A program made the position numbers and the translations under genes. A stretch of DNA of 7,183 nt from positions 1-7,183 of the forward strand of contig JAIRUI010000007.1 of NCBI GenBank assembly GCA_031254455.1, read 5' to 3'. The DNA comes from Chitinispirillales bacterium. Lineage in GTDB: Bacteria > Fibrobacterota > Chitinivibrionia > Chitinivibrionales > Chitinivibrionaceae. This document shows, piece by piece, positions 1 to 7,080 of this stretch. Position 1 is the stretch's first letter; the number at the start of each line of letters is the position of its first letter. A model generated the notes under the pieces. The model was given only the letters and a program-made list of their open reading frames with translations. It did no database searches and was not told the DNA's origin.

Positions 1-119
1 TTTTTGGTTTTTACGGAAAAATCAATATTTTTGATTATCTCAGTGCAGTCGAATCTAGCGAAAAAGTCCGTAGAAACCTTGTTTTTTAGTTCTTCTTCAA
101 GTATGTTTTGGTATTTCAT
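1..119 (-). CDS. N-terminal fragment of a gene cut by the window edge; possibly a type IIG (Eco57I-like) restriction-modification protein
   Basis: An ATG at 119-117 on the minus strand opens a frame that stays open for 39 codons to the window edge. The peptide begins MKYQNILEEELKNKV, continues with FFARFDCTEIIKNIDF and ends SVKTK. The charged amphipathic start followed by an F-D-C-T-x-I-I-x-N-I-D-F-x-V pattern resembles, from memory, the first residues of Eco57I-type combined restriction/methylation enzymes, where a nuclease motif follows soon after. No catalytic motif lies inside the window, so the function is a weak inference. The gene lies 58 nt downstream of ileS on the same strand and could be read through from it. 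No purine-rich Shine-Dalgarno precedes the ATG; the upstream sequence is TATTATTTTCCTTGT. The same frame is open back to a TGA at 173-171, so a TTG start at 170 would add 17 residues, but it also lacks a ribosome-binding site. I am fairly sure this is coding and unsure of the product. Confidence 0.5.
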   Translation of the reverse strand, partial: MKYQNILEEELKNKVSTDFFARFDCTEIIKNIDFSVKTK

Positions 120-177
120 ACAAGGAAAATAATATTTGCCGTTGTGTACAAAAATAAACTCACAGCACAATCACAAA

Positions 178-3100
178 TTACGACCCTTTACTAATTTCCA
201 AGTCCAAAACAAACTCGTCGATTTCCGTTTTAACCGCGTTACTCAAAGTTTTGCACCATTCGATTGAGATTGCAAGCGTTTCGGATTTAATTATACTTTC
301 GCAGGTTTTAAGCGAATTTTGCAGAACTTCGTCACAATTTACTTTTACGCAAATTCTATCCGCAACGTTGTAATCGCGTTCTTTACGGATATTTTGAATA
401 CGGTTTATGAGTTCGCGGGCATACCCTTCGTTTTTGAGTTCGCCGGTAATTTTTGTGTTGAGTGCAAGAGTAATCTCGCCTGACGTTTCGACTTCCACGC
501 CGTCGCGCTTTTCACGTTTAAGTTCTATGTCGTCAAAACGAATTTCATAACCCAAAACTATTTTTACGCCGCCGTTTTCCAAATTCAAAATATCTTTACC
601 CGTAAATTTTGCAATTTCGTCCCCGACCGCTTTCATATCCTTACCAAGCGTTTTACCCAATCTTTTAAAATTCGGTTTTGCGCTCACAAGCAAGACGGCG
701 TTTTCGTCGCCTATACACTTTACCTCTTTTACATTAAGTTCTTCCGCGATGATTTCGGACATTTCTTTCAACAAATCGCACTTGTGTTCGTCTCTTATTA
801 TTATGGTAATATCAGAAAGCGGCTGGCGGTTTTTGATTGTGTATCTTGCGCGAAGCAGACGTCCGATACCGACGGATTGGCGAACTAAATTCATACGCGT
901 TTCGACGTCGGCGTCTATTTTTGAATTGTCGGCAACGGGAAAACTACACAAATGAACAGATTTTTCAGCGTTTTTGTCGATACTTCCGACTAAATTTCTA
1001 TAAACCGCGTCCGTGAGAAACGGCAAGAAAGGCGCCATAAGTTTTGAAAATTCTACCAAAACATAATAAAGTGTTTGATAAGCGGCGGTTTTGTCGTCGT
1101 CGTTTTCGCTTTTCCAAAATCGGCGGCGGCTGCGACGAATATACCAGTTCGTAAGATTGTCGATAAATTCAACCAAAAGCGGCACGACTTTGTATAAATT
1201 ATACAGTTCCATCTCCGTATTTACGTCCGCAATGCAATGGTTAAGATAAGAAATTATCCATTTGTCAAGTTCGTTGGATGAGTTAAGCGCGTCTGTGTTT
1301 GGCGTCCAGCCGTCAACGTTTGCGTAAGTCGTGAAAAAACTGTACGCGTTCCAATACGGCAAAAGAACGCTTCGAGCCATCTCCATAACGCCTTTTTCGG
1401 AAAAACGCAGATCTTCCGCTCGAACCGCCGGTGAATTTATCAAAAATAGGCGTATCGCGTCCGCGCCGCATTTTTCAATCATTTCCTGCGGGGGCGTATA
1501 ATTTTTAAGTCGTTTGGACATTTTGTTTCCGTCTTCCGTCAAAATAATCCCGTTTGCCACAACGTTTTTGAACGCTTCCTTGCCGAAAAGTGCGCTTGCA
1601 AGAACCGTCAGCGTATAAAACCAGCCGCGCGTCTGGTCAATTCCTTCTGCAATAAACTGCGCCGGAAAGTTCTTTTCAAAAACGTCTTTGTTTTCAAACG
1701 GATAGTGGTTTTGAGCATAAGGCATACTTCCCGATTCAAACCAGCAATCCAAAACTTCGGGCGTACGTTTCATAATCTTTTTGCACTTGGGGCAAATAAG
1801 TTTAAGTTCGTTTACAACGTGCGGATGCAAATCAATTTCAGAAATTTCGGTCGATTTCACGCTTTTCGCCCACTTTGGATCAATATTATACTTTGCAAAT
1901 TGCAAATCGGCGGTTTTGTCTAAATTTTCTTTTACAGACTTTGCGGTTTCTCCGTGGATTCTTTCGCCTTTTTGTTTGTCGCCGCCGCCGACAAGTTCGT
2001 GAAGTTCTTCAAGCGAACCGACACAATGAATATGCCCGCATTCGCAATTCCAAATCGGAATCGGCGTTCCCCAATAACGGTTTCTAGCCAAATTCCAGTC
2101 GGGCGCGGATTTCAGCCCGTTCCCAAAACGTCCCTGCTGCAAATGTTCGGGAACCCAATGGATATTATTGTTGGAGTCAAGCATATTTTGGCGAATCGGC
2201 TCTATTTTCATAAACCACGTGTCAATCGCTTTATAAATAAGCGGAGTATCGCAACGGTAGCAAAACGGATAACGGTGTTCAATTGTCTGTTTATGAACCA
2301 AACGTCCGCGCTTTTTTATGTCCGCAATCACTTCGTCGTTTACGGAATGCACGAACTTCCCTGCAAAATCTCTGACATGCGTTGTAAAATTACCCTCAGA
2401 ATCTACAGGACAAACTATCGGCAAATCCATAGCCTTGCCGACCTGAAAATCGTCTTCTCCAAACGCCGGAGCTATATGAACGACTCCGGTTCCGTCTTCG
2501 GTTGAAACGTATTGCGCCGTCGTAATTTGAAAAAACCTGTCGTTTACTTTCGTGAAATAATCAAACATCGGCTCGTATTTTAAGCCGACCAAGTCACCGC
2601 CTTTATACTGTGCGACGATTTCATAATCGCTTTCTTTTTTGTAATATGCGCCAAGCCGCGCTTTTGCCAAAATAAAACATTCTTCGCCGTCTTTTACTTT
2701 TACGTAATCAATATCTGGTCCGGCGGCCAAAACAACATTCGACGGAAGCGTCCAAGGCGTTGTCGTCCAGACTAGAACAGAGGTGTTTTTTTCGTTTACA
2801 AGAGGAAATTTTACCGTAATTGAAACGTCTTTCTTATCTTTATAGCCTTCGTTTACCTCGAAATTTGAAAGCGGCGTAGAACATCTGGGGCAATACGGCT
2901 GCACACGAAATCCCGAATAAATAAGATTTTTGTCCCAAACCTGCCTAAAAACCCACCAAACGCTTTCCATAAACGAGGCGTCAAGGGTACGATACTGATT
3001 TTCAAAATCCACCCAGCGCCCCATTCTTTCAACGGCGTCTTTCCATTGCGAAGTATAGCGAAAAACTATTGAACGGCACGCTTCGTTAAAAAGCGACAAT

Positions 3101-3447
3101 CCCATTTCTTCGATTTGTTTTTTACCGGAAACCTTAAATTCTTTTTCCAATTCGTTTTCGACCGGAAGTCCGTGCGTATCCCAACCGAATCTGCGCTCGA
3201 CATATTTGCCTTTCATCGTCCAAAATCTCGGCACTATATCTTTTATCGTTCCCGGAAGCAAGTGTCCGTAATGAGGAAGTCCGGTTGCAAAAGGCGGTCC
3301 GTCATAAAATACGAAACGTTCGTTGTTTTCGTTTTGCTTCAAACTCTCTCTGAAAGAATCCTCTTCTTTCCACTTTTCCAGAATTTCCCTCTCTATTTCA
3401 GGAAATTGAATTTTAGTATTCACTTGTTTAAAATGTTCTTTGCTCAT
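178..3447 (-). CDS. ileS: Isoleucyl-tRNA synthetase, type 2 (eukaryote-like)
   Basis: This cytoplasmic class I aminoacyl-tRNA synthetase charges tRNA-Ile with isoleucine using ATP and edits misactivated valine. The 1089-residue product shows the HIGH signature as HYGH at residues 59-62 (within PPFATGLPHYGH) and KMSKR at 642-646. The CP1 editing domain carries TTTPWTLPSN at 228-237 and GTGVVHIAPAFGEDDF at 319-334. Cysteine pairs of zinc-ribbon type occur at 186/189, 396/399, 468/470/475 and 552/555. LDCWFESGSMPYAQ (567-580) and the anticodon-binding helix LTNWYIRRSRRRFW (765-778) are typical of the type 2 branch. The C-terminal part, from about 850, includes RARYTIKNRQPL, also found in that branch. 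The protein is somewhat longer than usual because of about 45-50 extra residues near 488-536, between VGSLEELHEL and DLHPHVV. The ATG at 3447 follows a weak GGCGGCG Shine-Dalgarno and directly precedes conserved N-terminal sequence. Type 2 enzymes are generally insensitive to mupirocin. No T-box leader fits in the short upstream gap. Confidence 0.98.
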   Translation of the reverse strand: MSKEHFKQVNTKIQFPEIEREILEKWKEEDSFRESLKQNENNERFVFYDGPPFATGLPHYGHLLPGTIKDIVPRFWTMKGKYVERRFGWDTHGLPVENELEKEFKVSGKKQIEEMGLSLFNEACRSIVFRYTSQWKDAVERMGRWVDFENQYRTLDASFMESVWWVFRQVWDKNLIYSGFRVQPYCPRCSTPLSNFEVNEGYKDKKDVSITVKFPLVNEKNTSVLVWTTTPWTLPSNVVLAAGPDIDYVKVKDGEECFILAKARLGAYYKKESDYEIVAQYKGGDLVGLKYEPMFDYFTKVNDRFFQITTAQYVSTEDGTGVVHIAPAFGEDDFQVGKAMDLPIVCPVDSEGNFTTHVRDFAGKFVHSVNDEVIADIKKRGRLVHKQTIEHRYPFCYRCDTPLIYKAIDTWFMKIEPIRQNMLDSNNNIHWVPEHLQQGRFGNGLKSAPDWNLARNRYWGTPIPIWNCECGHIHCVGSLEELHELVGGGDKQKGERIHGETAKSVKENLDKTADLQFAKYNIDPKWAKSVKSTEISEIDLHPHVVNELKLICPKCKKIMKRTPEVLDCWFESGSMPYAQNHYPFENKDVFEKNFPAQFIAEGIDQTRGWFYTLTVLASALFGKEAFKNVVANGIILTEDGNKMSKRLKNYTPPQEMIEKCGADAIRLFLINSPAVRAEDLRFSEKGVMEMARSVLLPYWNAYSFFTTYANVDGWTPNTDALNSSNELDKWIISYLNHCIADVNTEMELYNLYKVVPLLVEFIDNLTNWYIRRSRRRFWKSENDDDKTAAYQTLYYVLVEFSKLMAPFLPFLTDAVYRNLVGSIDKNAEKSVHLCSFPVADNSKIDADVETRMNLVRQSVGIGRLLRARYTIKNRQPLSDITIIIRDEHKCDLLKEMSEIIAEELNVKEVKCIGDENAVLLVSAKPNFKRLGKTLGKDMKAVGDEIAKFTGKDILNLENGGVKIVLGYEIRFDDIELKREKRDGVEVETSGEITLALNTKITGELKNEGYARELINRIQNIRKERDYNVADRICVKVNCDEVLQNSLKTCESIIKSETLAISIEWCKTLSNAVKTEIDEFVLDLEISKGS

Positions 3448-3501
3448 TTTCGCCGCCTTTTTTCGCCGATTTTTACACAGAAAATAATATTTGGATGTAG
3501 C

Positions 3502-3530
3502 AGGATAGATAAATGGCGATAATTTGACAA
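3502..3530 (-). promoter_or_regulatory. Candidate sigma-70-type promoter of ileS
   Basis: On the minus strand TTGTCA (3530-3525) is followed after 17 nt by TATCCT (3507-3502). These match five of six and four of six consensus bases at the ideal spacing. Transcription would begin near 3495 and give a leader of roughly 48 nt. TATTAT at 3489-3484 is an alternative -10 box with a poorer -35. The call is by eye only. Confidence 0.4.
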
Positions 3531-3553
3531 TAGTTGCCGGTAAATAGTATCTA
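3524..3553 (+). promoter_or_regulatory. Candidate promoter of the diguanylate cyclase operon
   Basis: A perfect TTGACA lies at 3524-3529 on the plus strand. Possible -10 boxes are TAGTAT at 3545-3550 (15-nt spacer) or TATCTA at 3548-3553 (18-nt spacer), neither close to consensus. The TTGACA shares its bases with the reverse-facing -35 box of ileS, so polymerase could probably not occupy both at once. A second -10-like TATATT at 3612-3617 lacks a good -35. Confidence 0.3.
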
Positions 3554-3626
3554 AGTTCAATGAAAATTCATCAAAAAAATTATTTTTTCTCACAACATGC
3601 TTGCCGATAATTATATTTAATAGTTG

Positions 3627-3646
3627 CGAAAAAGATTTTTCGGAGG
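3627..3646 (+). promoter_or_regulatory. Strong ribosome-binding site of the diguanylate cyclase gene, abutted by a small hairpin
   Basis: GGAGG at 3642-3646 lies 8 nt before the GTG at 3655 and fixes that codon as the start. Directly upstream, CGAAAAA (3627-3633) and TTTTTCG (3636-3642) form a perfect inverted repeat with two bases between the arms. Its last base is the first G of the Shine-Dalgarno sequence. The stem is mostly A-U, so any effect on translation would be modest. Confidence 0.7.
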
Positions 3647-3654
3647 ATAAAAGA

Positions 3655-5286
3655 GTGGCAGCCGTTTCAAAAACAAAGCGAAACATCGAAATAAGCCTAA
3701 AATTATTATTATCATCTTTACTCATTATGCTGATTCTGTCTATAGCCATAAGTGCTGTTTACGTCATTCCTTTCAGAGGCATCTCACAAGATATAACCGT
3801 ATCTTATTTGCTTGAAGCCAGCGGACAGATTGCGCACCAAGTTAACCTTGTCTTTGAAAAGCCGCTAAACGAAACGCAGTTATATGCCAAAAATATTGCA
3901 AGCGTTTATAAAGAGACAAATCGAAATAAAATGTTATCAATACTTCTTGACTGGTATATAAGTAAACCCGAATATATGGCGATTTTTATCAATTTCGGAC
4001 CATATTGTTATGACGATAACGACGTTCTTTACGCTAAAGATCCGAGATTTGTAAACGGTGCGTTCGCCACATACATCTCTCGTTTAAGCGACGATAGTGC
4101 AAAAATCAAAATTGAACCGGATATAAAAGATTATGCCTTATCGGAAAAATATAAAATTCCATACGAATCGCAAAAACCGTATATTTCAAAGCCCGCGTAC
4201 CAACAGGTTTCTCAAAAGAACGATAGTTATTTTTATCTGTTACGCATAAGTTCTCCGATTATTGTTGACGATATATCGATAGGGGTCGTAGGGATTGATT
4301 TTTCTACGGAATCTATTGTCGAACTCGTTTCAAAATATTCGGTTTTAAAAAACCCCAAAGGTTTTTGCACTATCGCATTGGGAGACGGTTCTATTATAGC
4401 CTCAAAAGACAGTTCGCTTCAACATAAAAATATATTGAGTTTTGTTCCAAACGGTTTTGAAAAAAGATATTTGTCGGGGATATTGAAACAAAAAAAAGGG
4501 AAAACAACATTAAATACCGTATTTCACGAGAATGAAAAAACGGTAACAGGATTATATAAATTTACAATTGGAAATTCGGATTCTTCTTTCATTGTAATGG
4601 CGTCTCTTCCCGAAGAGGATATGTATAGCGCTATAAACGCTTCGACGCATAACGCCGTAATGGCATCTCTTTTTATTTTTATCATAGGACTTTTGTTTTT
4701 CCAAATTTTGATAAAAGAAATTGTACTTTCACCGCTTATGGAACAAATGAAAACAATAGAAAAATTAAGCATAACCGATGCTTTGACAGGGCTTGCAAAC
4801 AGGCGAAGTTTTGAAGACGCGTTCGACAGAGAATGGAAAGTGTCGATACGTAACAAAAAATCAATAGCGTTTTTAATGCTTGATGCGGACAAGTTTAAAT
4901 CGTACAACGATACCTACGGACATCCTCAGGGCGATAAACTTCTTATTGCACTGTCAGGAGTGCTTAAAAGAGCGGTTCACAGACCGTCGGACTTACCGGG
5001 ACGCTTGGGCGGCGAAGAATTCGGCGTTTTACTTCCGAATACCGATTTACACGGAGCCGTGCATATTGCCGAATCGATTCGCGGAGAGGTTGAGCGTCTT
5101 CGTATCAGAGTGCCCGAAACGGGTAAAATTACTACGTGTACAGTAAGTATCGGCGTCGCAGCAATGATTCCGACAACAAATGATACCCACGAAATTATTA
5201 TGAAAATTGCAGACGAACAACTCTACAGAGCAAAAGAAGGCGGACGAAACAGGGTTTATAGCGAATTGTCAAAAAACAATCCATAG
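3655..5286 (+). CDS. Membrane-bound diguanylate cyclase with extracytoplasmic dCache sensor and GGDEF domain
   Basis: This is a 543-residue inner-membrane enzyme predicted to make cyclic di-GMP from two GTP in response to an external ligand. Residues 13-38 form the first membrane helix and about 334-357 the second. The roughly 295 residues between them look like a double Cache domain: FYLLRISSPIIVDDISIGVVGIDFS (193-217) and the membrane-proximal FCTIALGDGSIIAS (237-250) are typical strands. I see no canonical amino-acid-binding motif, so the ligand is unknown. There is no full HAMP domain; a short helix leads straight to SITDALTGLANRRSF (372-386), the start of GGDEF. The active site is intact: GGEEF at 452-456, metal ligand Asp410 in LDADKFKSYND, Asn418 and Asp427. 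RPSD at 443-446, five residues before GGEEF, is an intact inhibitory I-site, so product feedback is expected. The GTG start follows a GGAGG at 8 nt. A TTG 18 codons upstream (3601) keeps the frame open but would bury the Shine-Dalgarno and has none of its own. Confidence 0.95.
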   Translation: MAAVSKTKRNIEISLKLLLSSLLIMLILSIAISAVYVIPFRGISQDITVSYLLEASGQIAHQVNLVFEKPLNETQLYAKNIASVYKETNRNKMLSILLDWYISKPEYMAIFINFGPYCYDDNDVLYAKDPRFVNGAFATYISRLSDDSAKIKIEPDIKDYALSEKYKIPYESQKPYISKPAYQQVSQKNDSYFYLLRISSPIIVDDISIGVVGIDFSTESIVELVSKYSVLKNPKGFCTIALGDGSIIASKDSSLQHKNILSFVPNGFEKRYLSGILKQKKGKTTLNTVFHENEKTVTGLYKFTIGNSDSSFIVMASLPEEDMYSAINASTHNAVMASLFIFIIGLLFFQILIKEIVLSPLMEQMKTIEKLSITDALTGLANRRSFEDAFDREWKVSIRNKKSIAFLMLDADKFKSYNDTYGHPQGDKLLIALSGVLKRAVHRPSDLPGRLGGEEFGVLLPNTDLHGAVHIAESIRGEVERLRIRVPETGKITTCTVSIGVAAMIPTTNDTHEIIMKIADEQLYRAKEGGRNRVYSELSKNNP

Positions 5287-5300
5287 AAAGTTGAGTTTTT

Positions 5301-6785
5301 ATGGCAAAAAAGCATATTGTTTATTTGCTGTTTGCTTTTATAACGATTTTTGCAAGTAAAAATCCCCAAATAAGCGGATTTTTTATTCAGCCGTGCATCG
5401 GATACGGCGTCGCAGATTATCAAGACAATTTCAAAACACAGCAATTTTACAACGATTGGGTAAAATCAATGTCGGATATCGGCGCTAACATGTTATTTTA
5501 CCAATGGGTTTCTCACTACGAAGCAAATCAGGAATGGTTCTCAAACGTTTACGGCGGCGCGGCTTCTGCGGATTTTTGTTTTTATTATCCCAATTTAATC
5601 AAAATAGACAATATTTCGGTTAATTCTTGGATGCCCGCAATAAAAGCATGGACACTTGAAGATGTCAGCCCTATACAACGGGTTCTTGACGCCGGCGAAA
5701 AAAATAACGTGAAAATTTGGCTTGGACTATATTTGAACGAAGACGGAACGGGACAAACGTTTAATTGGTGGGAAGCCGTAAACAACAACGATATAAATTC
5801 AAAAGACAGTGCGATTTTTCGTTATCATGTAAGACGAAGTGTGGATTTGGTAAAAGATTTGGCGCTTCAATTCGGGAATCATTCGGCGTTTGGCGGTTTT
5901 TATTATTCTGTAGAAATAGCGAATTTGGGTTTTGAAAATAGGGAAAACTGGGATATTTTAGCATGGTTGTTGGATAGCGTCGCAACGGAAGTTCATAATT
6001 TATCAAACAAACAGTTGGCGATTTCTCCTTTCTTCAACACAACGCTTACTCCTGCAAAAGAATATGGAGAAATGTGGGATTATGTGCTTTCAAAATCGTC
6101 TATAGATATAATTATGCTGCAAGACGGCGTAGGCGTTAAGCCGCAGATTTTAACGGAAACTGTCGATTTGGTCTCTCCGTATTTTGAAGCGGTAAAAAAA
6201 GCATGCGACAAAAACGGAAAGAGTTTTTGGGCGAACAGTGAATTGTTTACAAATTATAGCGGCGATGATGAAAACCCTGAGTTTTCCTCGTCAAATATAG
6301 ATAAAATTTTACTCCAAATGAATACCGAAGCCGAATTTGCCGACACTTTCGTATGTTTCAGTTACCTTTCACTTGATCCGTTTTCTGTAACAACGCCGTT
6401 TAACGAATATCCGCTTTTTACAAGAAAAAAACTTTACAACGATTACAAAACATATTATGATTCAATAAAAAACGAGAATAACAGCCAAACGATTTCGACA
6501 ATCAAATCGCCAAAATCAAATTTACTAGATGAAGTACGCATATCGGTTTCCGGCTTAAATATCGCGATCCCGAAAATGCAAAAACCGATGTCGTACTGTT
6601 TGGTCTCGCCTAACGGAAAGGTGGTGTTAAGCGGAACCGTGAAAGACGCTTGTGTAATTAAAGTGCCCGTTTCATACGGAATTTACATTTTTATGTTGGG
6701 ATTTGAAAATCAAACCTCTGCAAAACAGAAAATATTCCTGCAAAAAGATATTAGTTCGACAATTTATTATAAACTTCACAATTAA
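5301..6785 (+). CDS. Secreted DUF4434-like TIM-barrel protein (putative glycoside hydrolase) with C-terminal sorting-like beta-domain
   Basis: This 494-residue exported protein follows the cyclase gene after 14 nt and is probably co-transcribed with it. Residues 1-19 form a Sec-type signal peptide (MAKKH then a hydrophobic stretch) without a lipobox cysteine. Residues 24-390 match my recollection of DUF4434, a family related to TIM-barrel glycosidases: ISGFFIQPCIGYG (24-36), MLFYQWVSHYE (64-74), VKIWLGLYLNEDG (137-149), GGFYYSVEIANLGF (198-211) and DIIMLQDGVGVK (269-280). Glu205 and Asp275 end predicted strands and are candidate active-site acids. No activity can be named. After an N/S/K-rich linker (391-408), residues 410-480 look like a small beta-sandwich: SYCLVSPNGKVVLSG, then VPVSYGIYIFML, then KQKIFLQ. 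This resembles the type A sorting domain of type IX secretion substrates, but 13 residues (482-494) follow the usual terminal strand. The ATG is chosen because it starts the signal peptide; the ribosome-binding site (AAAG/TTGAG) is weak, consistent with translational coupling. Family assignment is good, function inferred. Confidence 0.85.
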   Translation: MAKKHIVYLLFAFITIFASKNPQISGFFIQPCIGYGVADYQDNFKTQQFYNDWVKSMSDIGANMLFYQWVSHYEANQEWFSNVYGGAASADFCFYYPNLIKIDNISVNSWMPAIKAWTLEDVSPIQRVLDAGEKNNVKIWLGLYLNEDGTGQTFNWWEAVNNNDINSKDSAIFRYHVRRSVDLVKDLALQFGNHSAFGGFYYSVEIANLGFENRENWDILAWLLDSVATEVHNLSNKQLAISPFFNTTLTPAKEYGEMWDYVLSKSSIDIIMLQDGVGVKPQILTETVDLVSPYFEAVKKACDKNGKSFWANSELFTNYSGDDENPEFSSSNIDKILLQMNTEAEFADTFVCFSYLSLDPFSVTTPFNEYPLFTRKKLYNDYKTYYDSIKNENNSQTISTIKSPKSNLLDEVRISVSGLNIAIPKMQKPMSYCLVSPNGKVVLSGTVKDACVIKVPVSYGIYIFMLGFENQTSAKQKIFLQKDISSTIYYKLHN

Positions 6786-7057
6786 AAACTGAAATCTTTG
6801 AAAGTATAAATTATAAATACAATCAACAATAAAATTGCAAGCAAAAAACCAAATATATAAAAACCTGTAATAAAACGAGAAAGGTTTACCCATAATTGAT
6901 TGTTTCTTTCCTTTCCCATATATCCTAGAAATAAAACACAAAAAAACAATAATATTGCCGGAATAAAGTATTCTAAACCCAAATTTTTTGAAGAAAAAAA
7001 GAACCAGCCAACCATACCCGTTATTAATGGAATATATTCATAAATTAAATAAGACAA
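6782..7057 (-). CDS. Small three-helix membrane protein of unknown function, TTG start
   Basis: This 91-residue, very hydrophobic protein belongs to no family I recognise. Predicted helices are about 5-22 (ending GMVGWFFF), 29-47 (FIPAILLFFCVLFLGYM) and 61-86 (ITGFYIFGFLLAILLLIVFI), with a charged loop GKERNNQ between helices 2 and 3. The only start that keeps helix 1 is a TTG at 7057; a stop lies ten codons upstream in frame, and the next in-frame Met is residue 15. The TTG has no Shine-Dalgarno directly upstream. A good GGAG at 7091-7088 sits 8 nt before another TTG at 7079, in a different frame, in the upstream copy of an 18-bp direct repeat. The gene may therefore be poorly translated. 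It converges on the DUF4434-like gene: its TAA (6784-6782) overlaps the other TAA (6783-6785). Its organised helix pattern argues it is or was a real gene. Confidence 0.55.
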   Translation of the reverse strand: MSYLIYEYIPLITGMVGWFFFSSKNLGLEYFIPAILLFFCVLFLGYMGKERNNQLWVNLSRFITGFYIFGFLLAILLLIVFIIYTFKDFSF

Positions 7058-7079
7058 GATAATAAATTAAATAAGACAA
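7040..7079. repeat. Pair of 18-bp direct repeats (22-bp period) at the 5' end of the small membrane-protein gene
   Basis: ATAAATTAAATAAGACAA occurs identically at 7040-7057 and 7062-7079, separated by four bases (GATA). On the minus strand each copy begins with TTG. The downstream copy supplies the start codon and first six codons of the membrane-protein gene. The upstream copy places another TTG 8 nt from a GGAG, but that frame closes at a TGA after 13 codons. Because 22 is not a multiple of three, the two TTGs lie in different frames. Confidence 0.9.
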
Positions 7080-7080
7080 A

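Larger units (their letters stand above)
3448..3654. promoter_or_regulatory. Divergent intergenic region between ileS and the diguanylate cyclase gene
   Basis: These 207 bp are AT-rich and separate two divergently transcribed genes. They contain one candidate promoter in each direction with overlapping -35 boxes around 3524-3530. The leader of the rightward gene holds three short inverted repeats: ATGAA/TTCAT at 3560-3571, AAAAAAT/ATTTTTT at 3574-3588 and CGAAAAA/TTTTTCG at 3627-3642. The ileS side has CGGCGAAAA twice with a 13-bp period (3468-3460 and 3455-3447 on the minus strand), the second copy running into the start codon. No convincing gene lies here. A minus-strand frame crosses the region but has no coding character. 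Confidence 0.7.

Noticed and set aside
142..170. TTGTG/CACAA inverted repeat after ileS as a terminator
   Set aside because: A 5-bp stem with a 19-nt loop and no adjacent T-run is too weak to call.
1954..2505. A 183-codon plus-strand frame inside ileS
   Set aside because: It lies wholly antisense to a well-conserved part of ileS, is rich in residues expected from reverse-complement reading, and has no domain.
3601..3654. Upstream TTG start adding 18 residues to the cyclase
   Set aside because: The extension covers the GGAGG Shine-Dalgarno, has no ribosome-binding site of its own, and would place non-membrane residues before an already typical short N-terminus and first helix.
3444..3749. 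A 101-codon minus-strand frame between the two divergent genes
   Set aside because: It overlaps the ileS start and the cyclase N-terminus, crosses the promoter region, and its peptide has no recognisable domain or sensible start context.
6672..6941. A minus-strand frame overlapping the end of the DUF4434-like gene and the small membrane gene
   Set aside because: The small membrane protein uses a different frame of the same strand with better helix organisation and ends exactly at the convergent junction; this frame is its shadow.
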